This document shows, in pieces, positions 19,644-30,736 of a stretch of 64,000 nt of DNA (its first letter is position 1; each line of letters begins with the position of its first letter). The position numbers and the translations under genes were made by a program. Location of the stretch: contig KZ992432.1 of assembly GCA_003614735.1 (NCBI GenBank), forward strand, positions 1 to 64,000, written 5' to 3'. Below the pieces are notes generated by a model that was given only the letters and a program-made list of their open reading frames with translations, was not told where the DNA came from and did no database searches. The stretch comes from Thamnocephalis sphaerospora (taxonomy: Eukaryota; Zoopagomycota; Zoopagomycetes; Zoopagales; Sigmoideomycetaceae).

Positions 19644-22517
19644 ATGCGCACAGCACCGCTGCCGGTGCTGCGACGCTGCGCCAGTCTACGCCGCTACAGC
19701 CAGCGCGGCTCCTGGTGGGCTGAGCCGACGGGTAGGCGCGCGTCTACGCTGCAGCCAGCCACGGCTGAAAACGCGCATGGCTATGAGCGCGCGTCGACGA
19801 CAGCGCCAAAGGATAGGCCGCAGGTTCCAAACCACGAAGCGATAATATCGACGCATTCTGCTGGGGCGAGCACTGCAGCGCAAGAAGATGGAACATCCAG
19901 CGTAACGGTAGCACCCGAGCCAAAGACCCCACGATTAACATCTACAGCACACCGTGTCATGCCCAAATCAGCTGCATCGACACTGCCAACGGCCGGTGAT
20001 GTTGAGTATACTGGATCGGCAAGGCGGAGGAGTCGTGCCAAGGTGCAATTTCAGTCGAGCAGTGAGGCGAAATATGTTGCGACCTCTGCAGCCACTGCCA
20101 CACGGCACAAGCCAACGAAGCGTGTTATCGGTACTGCACCGCGCGTTCCAGCACCAGCTACAGCAATGGCAGCGATAGGCAGTTTGGTGCCGTTTGGTCG
20201 GCGGCCAGTACAGCGCACGCCTGATGGTCGTGTCGATCCACGCGACATTGAGCCACATCGCGCTTTGGCATGCGCCCTGGAGCAGGCGCTGGCGTCTATG
20301 ACGGCATGCTCAGATCGCCAGTCCATCAACGAAGCATGGCTGCGCTATGAACGGATGCGACACATTACCGGCTTTCTCTATGCGATAGACGCACACGTGT
20401 TTCGCCGTTTGCTGTGGATGCTGACGCAACGCCATGATGAACGACGGCCCGGATCCATGCTCTACACGGAGACATTGTGCGTGGAGAAGGCGCGGAAGGA
20501 AAGACCGGCGGAGGACGTGGTCGCATGGCGGGACCAGCAGGCAAATCGCATTCTAATGGTGATCAAGGACATGCGCGTACGAGGGCTACGACCGCCGTTT
20601 CTAGCCTACCGCGCCCTGATGCGCGATGCGCTCTGGCTTACTCATGCTGGGCGTGCCGACTGGTGCTACATGGAACATGACCCGCTCTTGCGAAAGGCAC
20701 TGCTGCTGGCACACTTGACCATCTTTCAGCAGAAACGTATGGCGTATCATGTAGCTCTGCGTGACGCCACCACAGCAGCACTGATGGCTGCCAGTCGTCG
20801 CGTCATGCGGCCTGGCTTGCGTTCGCGCGGTGTACAGGTGTCGCCTTTGGTCATCCAGCGAGCATTACGGCGTAGTAGGCAGGATACAATCAAGGATGTG
20901 CATCATCGAATAGCCGAATCACAGGCGGTGCAGGCGTCCGTTTCCTATGCGGCGCTTTTGAAAGCAGCACAAGATTCGCGACAGCGCGCCTTGGGCATGC
21001 TCGTCTACAACGACATGTGCCGTGCCGGCATGCCTCCTGAACCCCATGCCGAACGCCAATTTTGGTCGACGGTGGCTGATCGACCGAGTCCGCGGCAGGA
21101 TATATCGCTGTTTGCCGGCATGCGCCGGGCCATCTGGTGCCGCGTCTATGAGCCTCACGTACCTAAACCAACCGCTGACCAATTGTCGTCATCACAGCAG
21201 CAGCAGCGTATTCAGGATCACAGTCACCGAACATCATGGAACGCAACACATCGCCTGCTTGAATTGGATAATTTGGCGGTGGCAATGAAGCTGTTTGCAT
21301 CGTTAGACCGCGATGGTATTCGTCTTCCGGTGCATCTAGCCAACCAGCTGATTGCTCAGCTTTGCGAGACTGGCCAGCTGCATGCAGCGTTGCGTATACT
21401 GGGTCGGCTATGCGGTGTCTCTACCCGCGCTCTCATGATCACCGGCCGTCGCCTGACCGGAGCACAGAACCGTCCTTTGACGTCGCGCTCATCGCTACCG
21501 GCGGGACCAAGAGGGCGGCGTACCCAGTCGCCGGTCATACCACCGCCGGATCTCGTTGTCAAAGAGCGGATACCGCGCTGGATGCACGTGTCCAACCGCA
21601 AGAACCGTGCTACCGCATCCTTGGGGCCAGATGCCACTAGCTTCGATACCATTGCCAACGCATATATTGACCGTGGCTATATGCACCTGGCCATGATGGT
21701 ACTGCGTCTGTCGGCCCACTTTGGCCAGGGCGTCACCGGCATTGCCGGGGCCAATATCCGCCTCAAGCTGGATCTGCTGCAACGCTGGCGGCGTGAGCGC
21801 AAACGTCGTGCTAAACTTGCGCACCATCGCGCAGGCCGCTGGACGATTGGACCGGTACCGATGCTGCGTCTATGGCGTGCCGACACGATCCGTCCCATGG
21901 GCTCGACCGTTACAATGGCCGAGCTGGCGCTGGATGCATGGCTGGCGCGTTGCCAAGCGGCGGCAAAGGACAAGATGCGCGATGACGTACGTGAGGCCAG
22001 TCCAACAACCGTTGTCCGACAAGAGCATGAAGCAGTGCCAGCGCCTACCACGGCGGAAACTATGCTAGCCACCAAAGATCATCCGGCAAACTCGATTCCG
22101 CCCAGTCTGATCTGGCCCGATGTCACTTCATACAACCTCTGTCTTGCTACGCTGCTCATCGGCGATCCAGATGCGCGCGTTACGGCGGCGGCGGCGGCTC
22201 GTCTACTGCAGCGGATGCGGGCGCACAATGTCGCCCCCAATGTCGTCACCTACAACATCCTACTGCAGCTGCATGCGCGCCGCCGCGATCTTCCGGCCTG
22301 TTTGCGAGTGCTAGAATCCATGAAGACGTACCGCATCCTACCCACGACGCACACGCACGCAACGGTGGCCAAGTACGCAGATCCGCGCTGGTGGCGCCGC
22401 CGCCGCCATAGTAGCCCCAGCGACGCGAGTAATCTTGGCTCCGCCACCACCGCTGCTGCTGCTGCCATGGTCCCGATCCACGCTCAGGCCCGACGCCGAC
22501 AACAACAACAACGATGA
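19644..22517 (+). CDS. Mitochondrial pentatricopeptide-repeat (PPR) protein
   Basis: An intronless gene of 957 residues. The N-terminus (MRTAPLPVLRRCASLRRYSQ) is basic and lacks acidic residues, like a mitochondrial presequence. PPR motifs are clearest near the C-terminus: PDVTSYNLCLATLLI, then AARLLQRMRAHNVAPNVVTY and NILLQLHARRRDLPACLRVL, then ESMKTYRILPTTHTHATVAK. Weaker repeats are visible around residues 430-460, 530-590 and 650-700. Residues 60-230 are low complexity. Fungal proteins of this layout bind particular mitochondrial transcripts and control their stability or translation; the target cannot be read from sequence. The tail ends in a Gln/Arg-rich run. The absence of introns contrasts with its neighbours. 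Confidence 0.82.
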   Translation: MRTAPLPVLRRCASLRRYSQRGSWWAEPTGRRASTLQPATAENAHGYERASTTAPKDRPQVPNHEAIISTHSAGASTAAQEDGTSSVTVAPEPKTPRLTSTAHRVMPKSAASTLPTAGDVEYTGSARRRSRAKVQFQSSSEAKYVATSAATATRHKPTKRVIGTAPRVPAPATAMAAIGSLVPFGRRPVQRTPDGRVDPRDIEPHRALACALEQALASMTACSDRQSINEAWLRYERMRHITGFLYAIDAHVFRRLLWMLTQRHDERRPGSMLYTETLCVEKARKERPAEDVVAWRDQQANRILMVIKDMRVRGLRPPFLAYRALMRDALWLTHAGRADWCYMEHDPLLRKALLLAHLTIFQQKRMAYHVALRDATTAALMAASRRVMRPGLRSRGVQVSPLVIQRALRRSRQDTIKDVHHRIAESQAVQASVSYAALLKAAQDSRQRALGMLVYNDMCRAGMPPEPHAERQFWSTVADRPSPRQDISLFAGMRRAIWCRVYEPHVPKPTADQLSSSQQQQRIQDHSHRTSWNATHRLLELDNLAVAMKLFASLDRDGIRLPVHLANQLIAQLCETGQLHAALRILGRLCGVSTRALMITGRRLTGAQNRPLTSRSSLPAGPRGRRTQSPVIPPPDLVVKERIPRWMHVSNRKNRATASLGPDATSFDTIANAYIDRGYMHLAMMVLRLSAHFGQGVTGIAGANIRLKLDLLQRWRRERKRRAKLAHHRAGRWTIGPVPMLRLWRADTIRPMGSTVTMAELALDAWLARCQAAAKDKMRDDVREASPTTVVRQEHEAVPAPTTAETMLATKDHPANSIPPSLIWPDVTSYNLCLATLLIGDPDARVTAAAAARLLQRMRAHNVAPNVVTYNILLQLHARRRDLPACLRVLESMKTYRILPTTHTHATVAKYADPRWWRRRRHSSPSDASNLGSATTAAAAAMVPIHAQARRRQQQQR

Positions 22518-25430
22518 TGATGACGATGATGTACGCCTACCCCTTCTCCCTTTTGCCGTATCGCTGCGGCCAGACGCTGTGCGTGTGTACCCATATTTTC
22601 AACAACAAATGCCAGTCGCAGGGCATGCGTTACGACGCTTTCGCGTCGCACTTCGCGCCACCTTACCTTGTGCTCTTTGCGAATGCACGTGGACCTGCTG
22701 CACGTCTCTAGACGCAAAAGTGGCACGGCGATGCTATCAGCAGTTATCACGGGTGCCCATCAGTGTGCGCGCGCATAACGGCTGCATGCTCGTTCCCTAG
22801 GTGCCCCGCAGTATATCGCCATGACAGCCAGCGGCGAGAGCATTGGCGGATGGTGGCGTACAGGTTGTTAGCACCGCGGTGACCCACATGCTCCCCGATG
22901 CCATGCTCGCGCGCACTGGTCATCTGCTCCCACGCGCGCGCCACACCGCACCGCACACATGAGCAAGACAAAAGGCCCATCAAATAACCGCTGGGCCCTT
23001 TTCCAGCAAGGATACGCCCAGCGCGAGACGAAGGCGAATAGAAACGGCGCGCGTGGCGGTACAGAATGGTTGCACTGCGCACCCAAGGGCTGATGCTGGT
23101 GTGCGTGCGTGTATGGGCCCCGGTCGCCGGATTATTTAGACGTCCCACGCTTCGAAGCCATCGGGTCTTATCCAGCTTGCCGCAAACTACGCTCGTTGGT
23201 TCGCTCACTTTTGCCGATCGTCCTGTTTGATCCCGCATTGTTCCGATCCACGCGCTCACTGGCGCCTGGTGAAACGCCGCTGTCCAAGAGCAGTCCATTC
23301 CCGCCACTCTCTCCACACTACCGCGTTGGTTACCCTGAGCACACACACGCACAGTGAAGAGCCGAGTGGATATTCACAGGCCGCTCCAGTGCCTATTGCG
23401 TGTTATCGCTTTTCTGCTCTCTTTTGCTCCTTGACTAAATCCCGGCCAACGCTAGCCAGATTGCTCCGTTTATTGGCCCTGTCCCCCCTTGTTGCTCGCC
23501 AACTGTGCGTATGTTGCGTACCGCGCAGTCCGTGTCTACCCTGCCGCTGTGTCTGTCCTCTCAAGTGTTTACGATACGAGTGCCCTGTTCGTGACCTGGA
23601 CGCCAGCTATTTGCCCTACCTAGCGTTGCAATTGAATTCTCACCTGCGGCATTGACAATTGCTGCCATTGCTACTGCTACTACTACGCCTGCCACTGCTA
23701 CCACGGTTGCTACTACTCCTCCTGCTGCTGCTACTGTTGCTGCTACGAGTTGGTTGTGACGACGTGACTATCACGACCTCCTGCTGGCCTATTGTGCCGC
23801 CTCCCTTTTATTTCTGACCGAGTTTGAGAGATATTTGCGTTACGTGGCCTACTCACCTCTCTCGCTCGGCCTTGTCGTCTACCCCTTATTGCCTCTTTAG
23901 TGCAGCACCGTTGCCGGCTGCACGAATACCTATCGCCGTGCATTGCCACTGCACACCGCCACGCGGCCACCGCCTCGCGCCACTGCTCGCTCCGTGGCAC
24001 ATTCGCCAGGCACACTTGCACGTGTACTCGGTAGGTATTGACACGTGCCAGTACGCGCGCGTTTCATCGTCTGTCGTTCATCTATCGCCGTCACATCCAT
24101 CTCTCTCTCTCTCTCTTGCTCTGTTTGCAAACCAGCATCTCTGCCCACCCGGCACGTTTCTTCATCGCATGGTCCACCGCAGACCTACTGCCCGCTAACC
24201 AACCGTCTTTTGTGCCCGTCCTGCTGCACACTTGGTTTTCTATCGCCGCTGCCTGTACCACCCTCTGCTACGTATCAGTCACCACAAGGACGCACGTCCT
24301 TTGCCGCCACGCGACCGTCGACCCGGAATTCAACCAGTGACACTTTGTGTAAGTAAGCGTCTGCTCCTGCTGTCCAACCTTACGCGAAGCACCGGAATGC
24401 GATAAGCATGGTGGCGGCAGTTTTTAGCGGGGATGTGCACGCGCATGGCCTGGCCTGGCGTACGTTGCTGCGGTGGATGTCGGGGGGGGCGCATTCGCGT
24501 TCTTTATCAGCGGGCATGCTGCATGGTGTACCAGCTATCACGCTGGCCATCCCGGCATGCTTATCGGTCTGCGGCGGTAGGACGCGACCATGGCGTTGTA
24601 ATGCATCGACCAGCGACGATCGCACCGTCTGCCATGGTTTGCCGTGGAGACGCACGCATGCGTACGTACGGGTGTGTACGCGTTACTGTTACCAAGGCAG
24701 GTGCGCCAGCGTAGCACTACGGCAGGGCATGGCGCGCGGCCTATATCAACCTTGCGCGCTGCGCGACATGGCCGTAGCGCGCGCGCGCAACCTTGCCCTT
24801 CCTTGTCTACTCTGCACGCACCCTGTCGCGCAGATTGGCGCTTGCTCTTGCCTACGTGTCTGCGTGCGCGCGCGTCCATCGCCGCCTTTACTGTCTCTAC
24901 TGCCGCCTGTTCCACCGTCATTCTCCCTCGCTTTCTCTCTCTCTCGCACACACCTGTACGCTGACGGTGTGCACGACCATCTCGCTTGTGTATACGTTTC
25001 CGCGCTGTTCATTTCTTCCTATTACCATTCTTACCTCTTTTGTAGCGACGCGTTGCTTGCCTTTTTGCTCGACGCGCTCGCTGGCAACGTGGTATCGCCC
25101 CAAGCGCGTACCGCATTGCCGCCTTTTTATCGGATTTCCATATCCATTAGTTTCGCAACCCTTGGTGCTCGTGACTTGTCAAGTGGACCTCCGCTACTTG
25201 TCGCTCTCTCACGCGCCTCAGCTAATCCCTCATCCGTCCGTTTGGGGTTCCGTCCCGATAGTACCCGATCGGCATCCAGTGCTGCCGCCACGTCGCTTTT
25301 TAACATCCACTGCAAACTGCGGAGCCTGCTGTTCTGCTTTCCTTCGCTTGTTGATTGCCTGTCTGCCTGCCTGTTTGTCTGGCGTGCCGTGTCGTACGGT
25401 TACTTACCTTTTTTTGACCGTCCACTTAGT
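22518..25430. other. Long pyrimidine-rich leader/intergenic region upstream of the kinase
   Basis: About 2.9 kb without a recognisable gene. The plus strand is rich in C and T, with CT runs (for example 24100-24117). A strong donor-like GTAAGTAAGC lies near 24349, and an acceptor-like CCACTTAG ends directly before the kinase start at 25431. This fits a roughly 1.1 kb 5'-UTR intron. The frame of the kinase happens to stay open from 24408. Residues encoded there are low-complexity and unlike any domain. Confidence 0.45.
24100..24117. repeat. (CT)n tract
   Basis: A short CT dinucleotide run inside the pyrimidine-rich leader of the kinase gene. Such tracts are common in strong fungal promoters and leaders. 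Confidence 0.8.
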
Positions 25431-27662
25431 ATGACCAGCACCATGTCGCAACCGCCTGTCCTGCATTTTTCCTTTTACATTCGGGACGAGGAGGAGGAAA
25501 GCAGACAACCGCCGTCGTTACCATGTCGCCGCAAAAGCGGTCACTCGATCACTTGCAGCGGCGCTGACGGGGTAGGCCGTCGCGGGGTAAAGATGCCGCG
25601 TTTGCCGGCCAGCAGTCGTATCATGCATCAGAGCAGCCGACGGGCGTTTGTGACCGAGAACAGCTACGCCTCGCCACGGACGCGCCATCGGGCGGCCTCG
25701 CTTGCGGAGCTCGTAACCAGTTGGCAACGGGACGACGCAGCACGCACGCACTTCATGCCGGATCTCACCGACGCAGTACCTCGCCGCTCCACTTCACCCA
25801 TGCTTGCCGAGCTGGATGAGGCAGTGGACACAGACCGGTTACCCACCTCGTGCTGCGCCGAGCTGGCTCCAGACGACCGGCACACAAGCTTTACGCGTCG
25901 CACCAGCACCGTTACAGCCGACAGTTACGTCAGCGGCGACACCTCGGACAGCTTCCTTGGCCGTGACACCCTGCCGCTGATGGTGCAGAGCACACCGACC
26001 ACGCCGCTGCGCACCTATTTCAAGCCGCTTCTGGAGGCGCCGGATGATCTGCAGCTTCCGTCGGTGTGCCAGGATGATCTGGCGCTGGTGGCGCTGCCCG
26101 AGTCGTCCCTTTGGCGTACCACGCGCCGTCGGCGTGTAGCGTCCTGCACCACGCTGGAGGAGGAATATGCCACTGCGCCCTCGGTGATTGACGAGATTAG
26201 CGGTACCTCGCGCCCATCTAGTCTGAGTGGTGATGCCGATGAAATTGCATCCATGCTGAGCGAGCGTCAGGATGCAGAACATCAGGAAGGCCATGAAGTT
26301 GTCGACCACACTGGCTATGAGGAGGATAACGAGGAGGAGGAAGACGACGACGACGACGACGACGACGAAGAGGCGGACAAGGATCGTGGCCACGACGATG
26401 ACCATCCAACGTTGCTAGCTTCATCACATGTATCGCACCAGCAGATGCAGCTGATGCTTCGTCACCGTCAGCGTCATCCCGACTACATCTACCAGGCTCC
26501 ATGCGAGCACTACCCGTGCCAGGATCAGACGGGCTACCTGGTCAACGATCGCTGTCGCAAATACGACAACATGCTGTCGGTGGTGGAGTTTGGCGTGCGT
26601 GCGTCCGACTGTCTGCCCATCACCTTCAAGACGGTGGCCGATGCGTACCTGGCCGGCCGTGAGCTAACGGCGCTGGACCGAACGGCCGATGCACCGCATG
26701 TGGTCCATATGATTGACACGTTTCTGGACGACATGAGCCGCCGCGTGTTTGTGCTGCCACGTCTGAGGCCGCTGGTCTGGGCCGACCGCAATCTGATCGA
26801 TATGGCCCAGCTACTGCGCCAGCTACTTACGGCGCTCAAAGGCCTCCACCAGCGCGGTCTTGTCCATTTGGACGTGAATCCGGCCAACATGATGCAGGAT
26901 GCGCAGGGCAATCTGGTGCTGATCGACTTTGGCCTCGCACGTGATGTGCCCGCTGACGGTCCCTACGCCGGCTGCTCCTCCGGCATTCGTCCCTGCGGCA
27001 CGCCCGGCTACATTGCTCCCGAGCTACTGCGGGCCAGCTTTGTACGCCGTGACCGCTGCTATCCCGAACGCCACGACCGGCCGTACGAGGACATGTACGC
27101 TGAGGCAGACGACCATTCGGCCTTTCACAGCAACGATGCCGATGACAGCGACAGCGACGGCGCGTACAGCCGCGCGTCGACCGTCTCTTCGGCCAGCGGC
27201 CAGCGTACCATGCGCGACGGCCGCTGCTGCGACGTTTATTCGTCCGGCATTGTGTTTGCCCTGGCGCTGCTGTCCTACCTCCCGGACGACTGCACGTCAG
27301 TACGCTGTCTCGGCAGCTCCATGGCCACACACGACACGCTGGCGCGCGCGCGCAGTGAGCTGATCAGCTCGCTCAACAATCCGTTCCGCGACACGGCCAT
27401 TCCCAGCGTGGTCTGGCAGGCGATGGAGGTGGCCGCCGGTATGCTGGACCCCGAGCCGACGACGCGCTGGTCTGCCGAGCGCGTGCTACGCTCCGAATTT
27501 GTGTGTGCCGCGCCAAGCGCCTTCGCCGGTACCGAGCTGGCCGCCTACCAGGAGGCCCGCCGCCTAGCTCGCTATCATCGTACGTTTGCGCAGTCGTCCC
27601 GTGGCCACCGCTGGGACGATGATGACGCGCTCGACGACGCCTATGGTATCTACCGGTATTAA
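25431..27662 (+). CDS. Divergent protein kinase (possibly CDC7-like) with acidic insert
   Basis: From the ATG at 25431 the frame encodes 743 residues without introns. Residues 1-290 are Ser/Thr/Arg-rich. A run of Glu and Asp (about 300-325) follows. The kinase core starts near residue 380: the ATP-binding Lys is probably Lys400 (LPITFKTV), the alpha-C Glu lies in AYLAGRELTAL, and the glycine loop is poor. The catalytic loop is HLDVNPANMM (479-488), with Leu in place of the usual Arg of HRD, while Asp481 and Asn486 remain. DFG is intact at Asp499, and CGTPGYIAPELL marks the APE end. About 65 acidic/Ser-rich residues are inserted before the F-helix DVYSSGIVFAL. The VLPRLRP...LLRQLLTALKGLHQRG region and large inserts recall Cdc7 kinases, but this is tentative. 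Activity looks possible. Confidence 0.72.
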   Translation: MTSTMSQPPVLHFSFYIRDEEEESRQPPSLPCRRKSGHSITCSGADGVGRRGVKMPRLPASSRIMHQSSRRAFVTENSYASPRTRHRAASLAELVTSWQRDDAARTHFMPDLTDAVPRRSTSPMLAELDEAVDTDRLPTSCCAELAPDDRHTSFTRRTSTVTADSYVSGDTSDSFLGRDTLPLMVQSTPTTPLRTYFKPLLEAPDDLQLPSVCQDDLALVALPESSLWRTTRRRRVASCTTLEEEYATAPSVIDEISGTSRPSSLSGDADEIASMLSERQDAEHQEGHEVVDHTGYEEDNEEEEDDDDDDDDEEADKDRGHDDDHPTLLASSHVSHQQMQLMLRHRQRHPDYIYQAPCEHYPCQDQTGYLVNDRCRKYDNMLSVVEFGVRASDCLPITFKTVADAYLAGRELTALDRTADAPHVVHMIDTFLDDMSRRVFVLPRLRPLVWADRNLIDMAQLLRQLLTALKGLHQRGLVHLDVNPANMMQDAQGNLVLIDFGLARDVPADGPYAGCSSGIRPCGTPGYIAPELLRASFVRRDRCYPERHDRPYEDMYAEADDHSAFHSNDADDSDSDGAYSRASTVSSASGQRTMRDGRCCDVYSSGIVFALALLSYLPDDCTSVRCLGSSMATHDTLARARSELISSLNNPFRDTAIPSVVWQAMEVAAGMLDPEPTTRWSAERVLRSEFVCAAPSAFAGTELAAYQEARRLARYHRTFAQSSRGHRWDDDDALDDAYGIYRY
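26343..26368 (+). repeat. GAC-type trinucleotide tract inside kinase coding region
   Basis: Nearly pure GAC repeat in frame, encoding consecutive Asp within the acidic insert of the kinase. Such tracts vary in length between strains. Confidence 0.75.
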
Positions 27663-28579
27663 GCAAGAGCATGTGCGCGTGTACGCCCGTCCGCCGCTTT
27701 GCGACACCATGCCATGTCACATGCAACCGCCGTCTCTCTCCTGCTCTTGCTCTCTCTCTCTCTCTCTCACCTACTCCCTCCCTCCCTTGGCCGTCTCGTT
27801 ACATATATACCTTGGCTTTTGCGCGTTCCGCTCGCGTGGACATCCTCGCCGCCCCGCCGCCCTTTTTTTCATTACCATTATGTCTGTCCTCTGCGTTTCA
27901 TCCTTCATCAGTGCCGCGTGTTTGCGCGCGTGCGCCGATGCCCGGCCTATTCCGCATCCGCTGCGTAGATAGTCGGTCTCGCGCAGGCCGCGCACACGCT
28001 GTTGTCTCTGCGTGCGACCGCATATTTGCCCGCCTTTCTTTGTCTGTAGCAGTAGCCACGGCATAAGCAGTCGCCGCAGTCGTAGTAGTCGTAGTAGTCA
28101 TCGTAGTCCGCGCACGTCTAGTCGCATCCTTGGTTTCTTTTTCCCCCTCCCACCTTTCTGCATTCTCTGTTTTCAGCCCAGCCCGGCTTCTCTCTCTCTC
28201 TCACACTTTTGATCACTCGTCGCTGGTCGCGCTTCAGGGCGTCCTGGTCTCTTCGTCTTTTTGTACGCCGTACTCTGTACGCACGTGCATCACGGTCATC
28301 AAGCAAGGTAACAACCACTGGCACTATGGCACCTCCTCTACGAGTCCATGCATTGCTACCAAACAACAAGAAGACATCCGCGTCTCCCGTCTCTGTACGC
28401 GCGAACACACACATCCATCCAGACCACTCGTTGCTATTGCAGTGTCATACTGCGCTCTATAGCAATGGCATAAATTGGTTAAAAGCACCGTCATATTGAT
28501 ATACGTTGCACGGCAGTCGCACATACGGCGCAAAGTCAAAAACAATGGCGCAACATAGGGGATAGGGCACGTGCCGTGC
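27663..28579. other. Tail-to-tail intergenic region, kinase / AOX
   Basis: About 0.9 kb between convergent stops. The plus strand is strongly pyrimidine-rich, with a CT run at about 27751-27768 and repeated TAGTAGTCG-like triplets at 28079-28107. No gene was supported. Confidence 0.5.
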
Positions 28580-29814
28580 TTAAGCATGCTTGATGCCAGT
28601 GTGGCCCGAGGGCGAGCTGGCATTGGATGCGGCGGCAGCATCGTCCGGCTGAGCGGTGGTCCACTGAGGCGAGTGGCCGCTGGCGACACGCAGGTTCTCC
28701 TGGCCGCTTAGCAGGCGGTCAGCAAAGTCGTGGTTGGTATCGCGGTGCATGGCCTCGTCGGCGCGCACGGCGAGCGTGACGTCGCGCAGCGTGGCGTCCT
28801 TGCGCATGTTCCAGTAGTCGATGGCGATTTGCGGCGCGGGCAGATTCGGAATGTTGCCATTGTCAATCTCCTGCAGCATCTGTGTGTACGAAACAATGGC
28901 CTCTTCCTCGAGATAGCCGACCACGCTGATAAGGAAACACGGGTACGCGCAGGTTAGCAACATGTAGACTGTTGAGCTAGGTTGGCAGCAGCAGCAGCAG
29001 CAGCAGCAGTAGTGATTGCTTACCGATGAGCTGTCTTTGGCGCAAAAAGATAAAGCAAAAAGTAGACGCTAAAGAAGCCGCCCTGTTGTGGAGCATAGCG
29101 GTGGTGAGCAAGACGGTCGACACTGCTGTCGCTGTATTCGTGCTTACCTGGACAGCAAAGATGAGCCCGCGCTCAAGCAGAGTAGGGTTGGTGACCCGCA
29201 TCCAGGTGAGCAGATGCATGCTATCGTTGCATGCACGTGTCAGCAAGATGGTCAAGGCGAACAGGGCTGTGTACACCGCCATCACTACCTACCGTTCGTT
29301 CTCGGCCTCGGCAAGAAGATGGCTGATCCAGCCGCCATCGTGCCTCATCCAGCGCAGGCTGTGAAGGTGGCGATGCATGCCAGCTACCATGCCTGGAACG
29401 GCAGCGACTGTTTCCAGCTATGGACAGTAGGTTAGCTGGCAAGTTCAGGATCTAATTCACTGCTCGGCATGCTTGTTTGCTTACCGTAACGGCACGATGT
29501 AGGTAACGCTTGCGGAAAAAGGCGTCGGCCACGACGCGCATGGCCTTGACGGTGCGATGGGCAATCCAATCGCTGACATTCTCTGGCTTGCGATGTTGTT
29601 TCAGAGCAATGTCCAGGTTCTCGAGCTGAGATGTGTCGAGCGGACGGAGAAATTCGTCACGGACCAGGGACGGATTGTGCGGCGGAAAGCTGTGCGGGAT
29701 GTTGGACGCACAGCGGACTTGCGACGAAAGACGCTGCATGCCAATCTGTCGGCGACATTGCTGTGCTACCGAAGTTCGGCCGTAGCCTGCGGCGATTTCC
29801 AAATATTGTGCCAT
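28580..29814 (-). CDS. AOX1: Mitochondrial alternative oxidase
   Basis: Five exons (29485-29814, 29293-29417, 29148-29220, 29024-29082, 28580-28925) close in frame to 310 residues. The N-terminus is a basic presequence. All diiron-binding motifs are present: [22 protein letters not shown] (Glu and ExxH), [11 protein letters not shown], and [28 protein letters not shown] and the membrane-binding hydrophobic helices ([10 protein letters not shown], preceded by RGLIFAVQ) are also typical. The enzyme passes electrons from ubiquinol to oxygen without pumping protons, bypassing complexes III and IV under stress. The C-terminal tail after the last ExxH is polar and Ser/Ala/Pro-rich. Intron 4 carries a pure CAG/CTG run. 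The start is divergent from ECO1 with 0.9 kb between. Confidence 0.96.
28986..29009. repeat. (CAG)8 tract in AOX intron 4
   Basis: Eight perfect CAG units on the plus strand (CTG on the transcribed sense strand), starting about 14 bases inside the intron from the donor. It adds no residues to the protein. Confidence 0.9.
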
Positions 29815-30736
29815 CTAGCAACGAGCCGGCATAAGTCTTGCGTATAGTTTGCTTCTTTCATTTTATGGCCTGTGCATACTTACTGCACGATACATGGAGG
29901 GCGAACCAAAGGCACTGCGGTAATGCATGGCGATGATGATAGCAGGAGGTGCTGGTAGTAGTAGTAGGCGAGCGAACAAATCGATCGGGCAAAGGTAGCA
30001 ATGTTGCTGTTGGCGTGGTCTGCTGAACACCTAGTAGCATACTACTTTCATCGCTTAAATACATGCCGGCAAACGGTGGCGCAGCATGCGAGTCGTGCTC
30101 AGTCTCAAGGAGTCGTCACCCTTGCTCGGGCGGAGCCGGGTCTGCTAGCAACATGGCCGCGCAGCGCAATTAGCCGGATGACTCCGCCTCACGCTTAGTC
30201 ACTTCATACGGACACCTCGTGGAAGCTCGGGACACTTGAAGACGCACTGCTCCGCTGCATCGTGCCACATTGGAGGCACTGACGTAGTTGCGACGCCATT
30301 TTTAGTTAGAGACGATGGCAGCTGCGCCGTCGACATCGGCGCCGACCGGAACCTAATGCGAACGAGCGTTCGTCTATGGCATCGGTCTTTTGGGCCAAAT
30401 ATTCGGGAGGCATTGCTGGCGGCATAAACGACGCCAGGTCCGCCATGTTCGCGCACAACTATATTCGGTGGCAAGTGCCGATGGCGCATATTTGTTTGCC
30501 GGCAGATTAGTAAGACAGGGAGATAGTGTGTGGGCAGCATCGGGCGGGACGTGGTTTTTCCTGTTTTGCCTGCCCCTTCATCGCCACCACTGCCGCCTTG
30601 CCATGGACAATGGCACGTCTGCCACGAACGGGTAAATCTCGCAAAAGCATAGCACGCGGTGGTAGCCAGCTGTCTGACACACTGTGAGCCAAGGGCCCAG
30701 CGGCGGCGAATCGTGCACACCTATGGTCGTAGGCCC
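29815..30736. other. Divergent intergenic region, AOX / ECO1
   Basis: About 0.9 kb between two opposite starts. A 173-codon minus-strand open frame (30199-30720) crosses most of it, but its residues show no family pattern, so it is not called as a gene. Presumed promoters. Confidence 0.5.

Noticed and set aside
22747-23352. 201-codon minus-strand open frame
   Set aside because: No recognised pattern; composition reflects the G/A-rich complement of a pyrimidine-rich leader.
24408-25430. N-terminal extension of the kinase (341 codons in frame)
   Set aside because: Residues are Cys/Arg/Leu-rich, low-complexity and promoter-like in base composition. A good donor and acceptor bracket most of it, so a leader intron is the simpler reading.
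30199-30720. 173-codon minus-strand open frame between AOX and ECO1
   Set aside because: No motif, no plausible neighbours' homology, and it fills a divergent promoter region.
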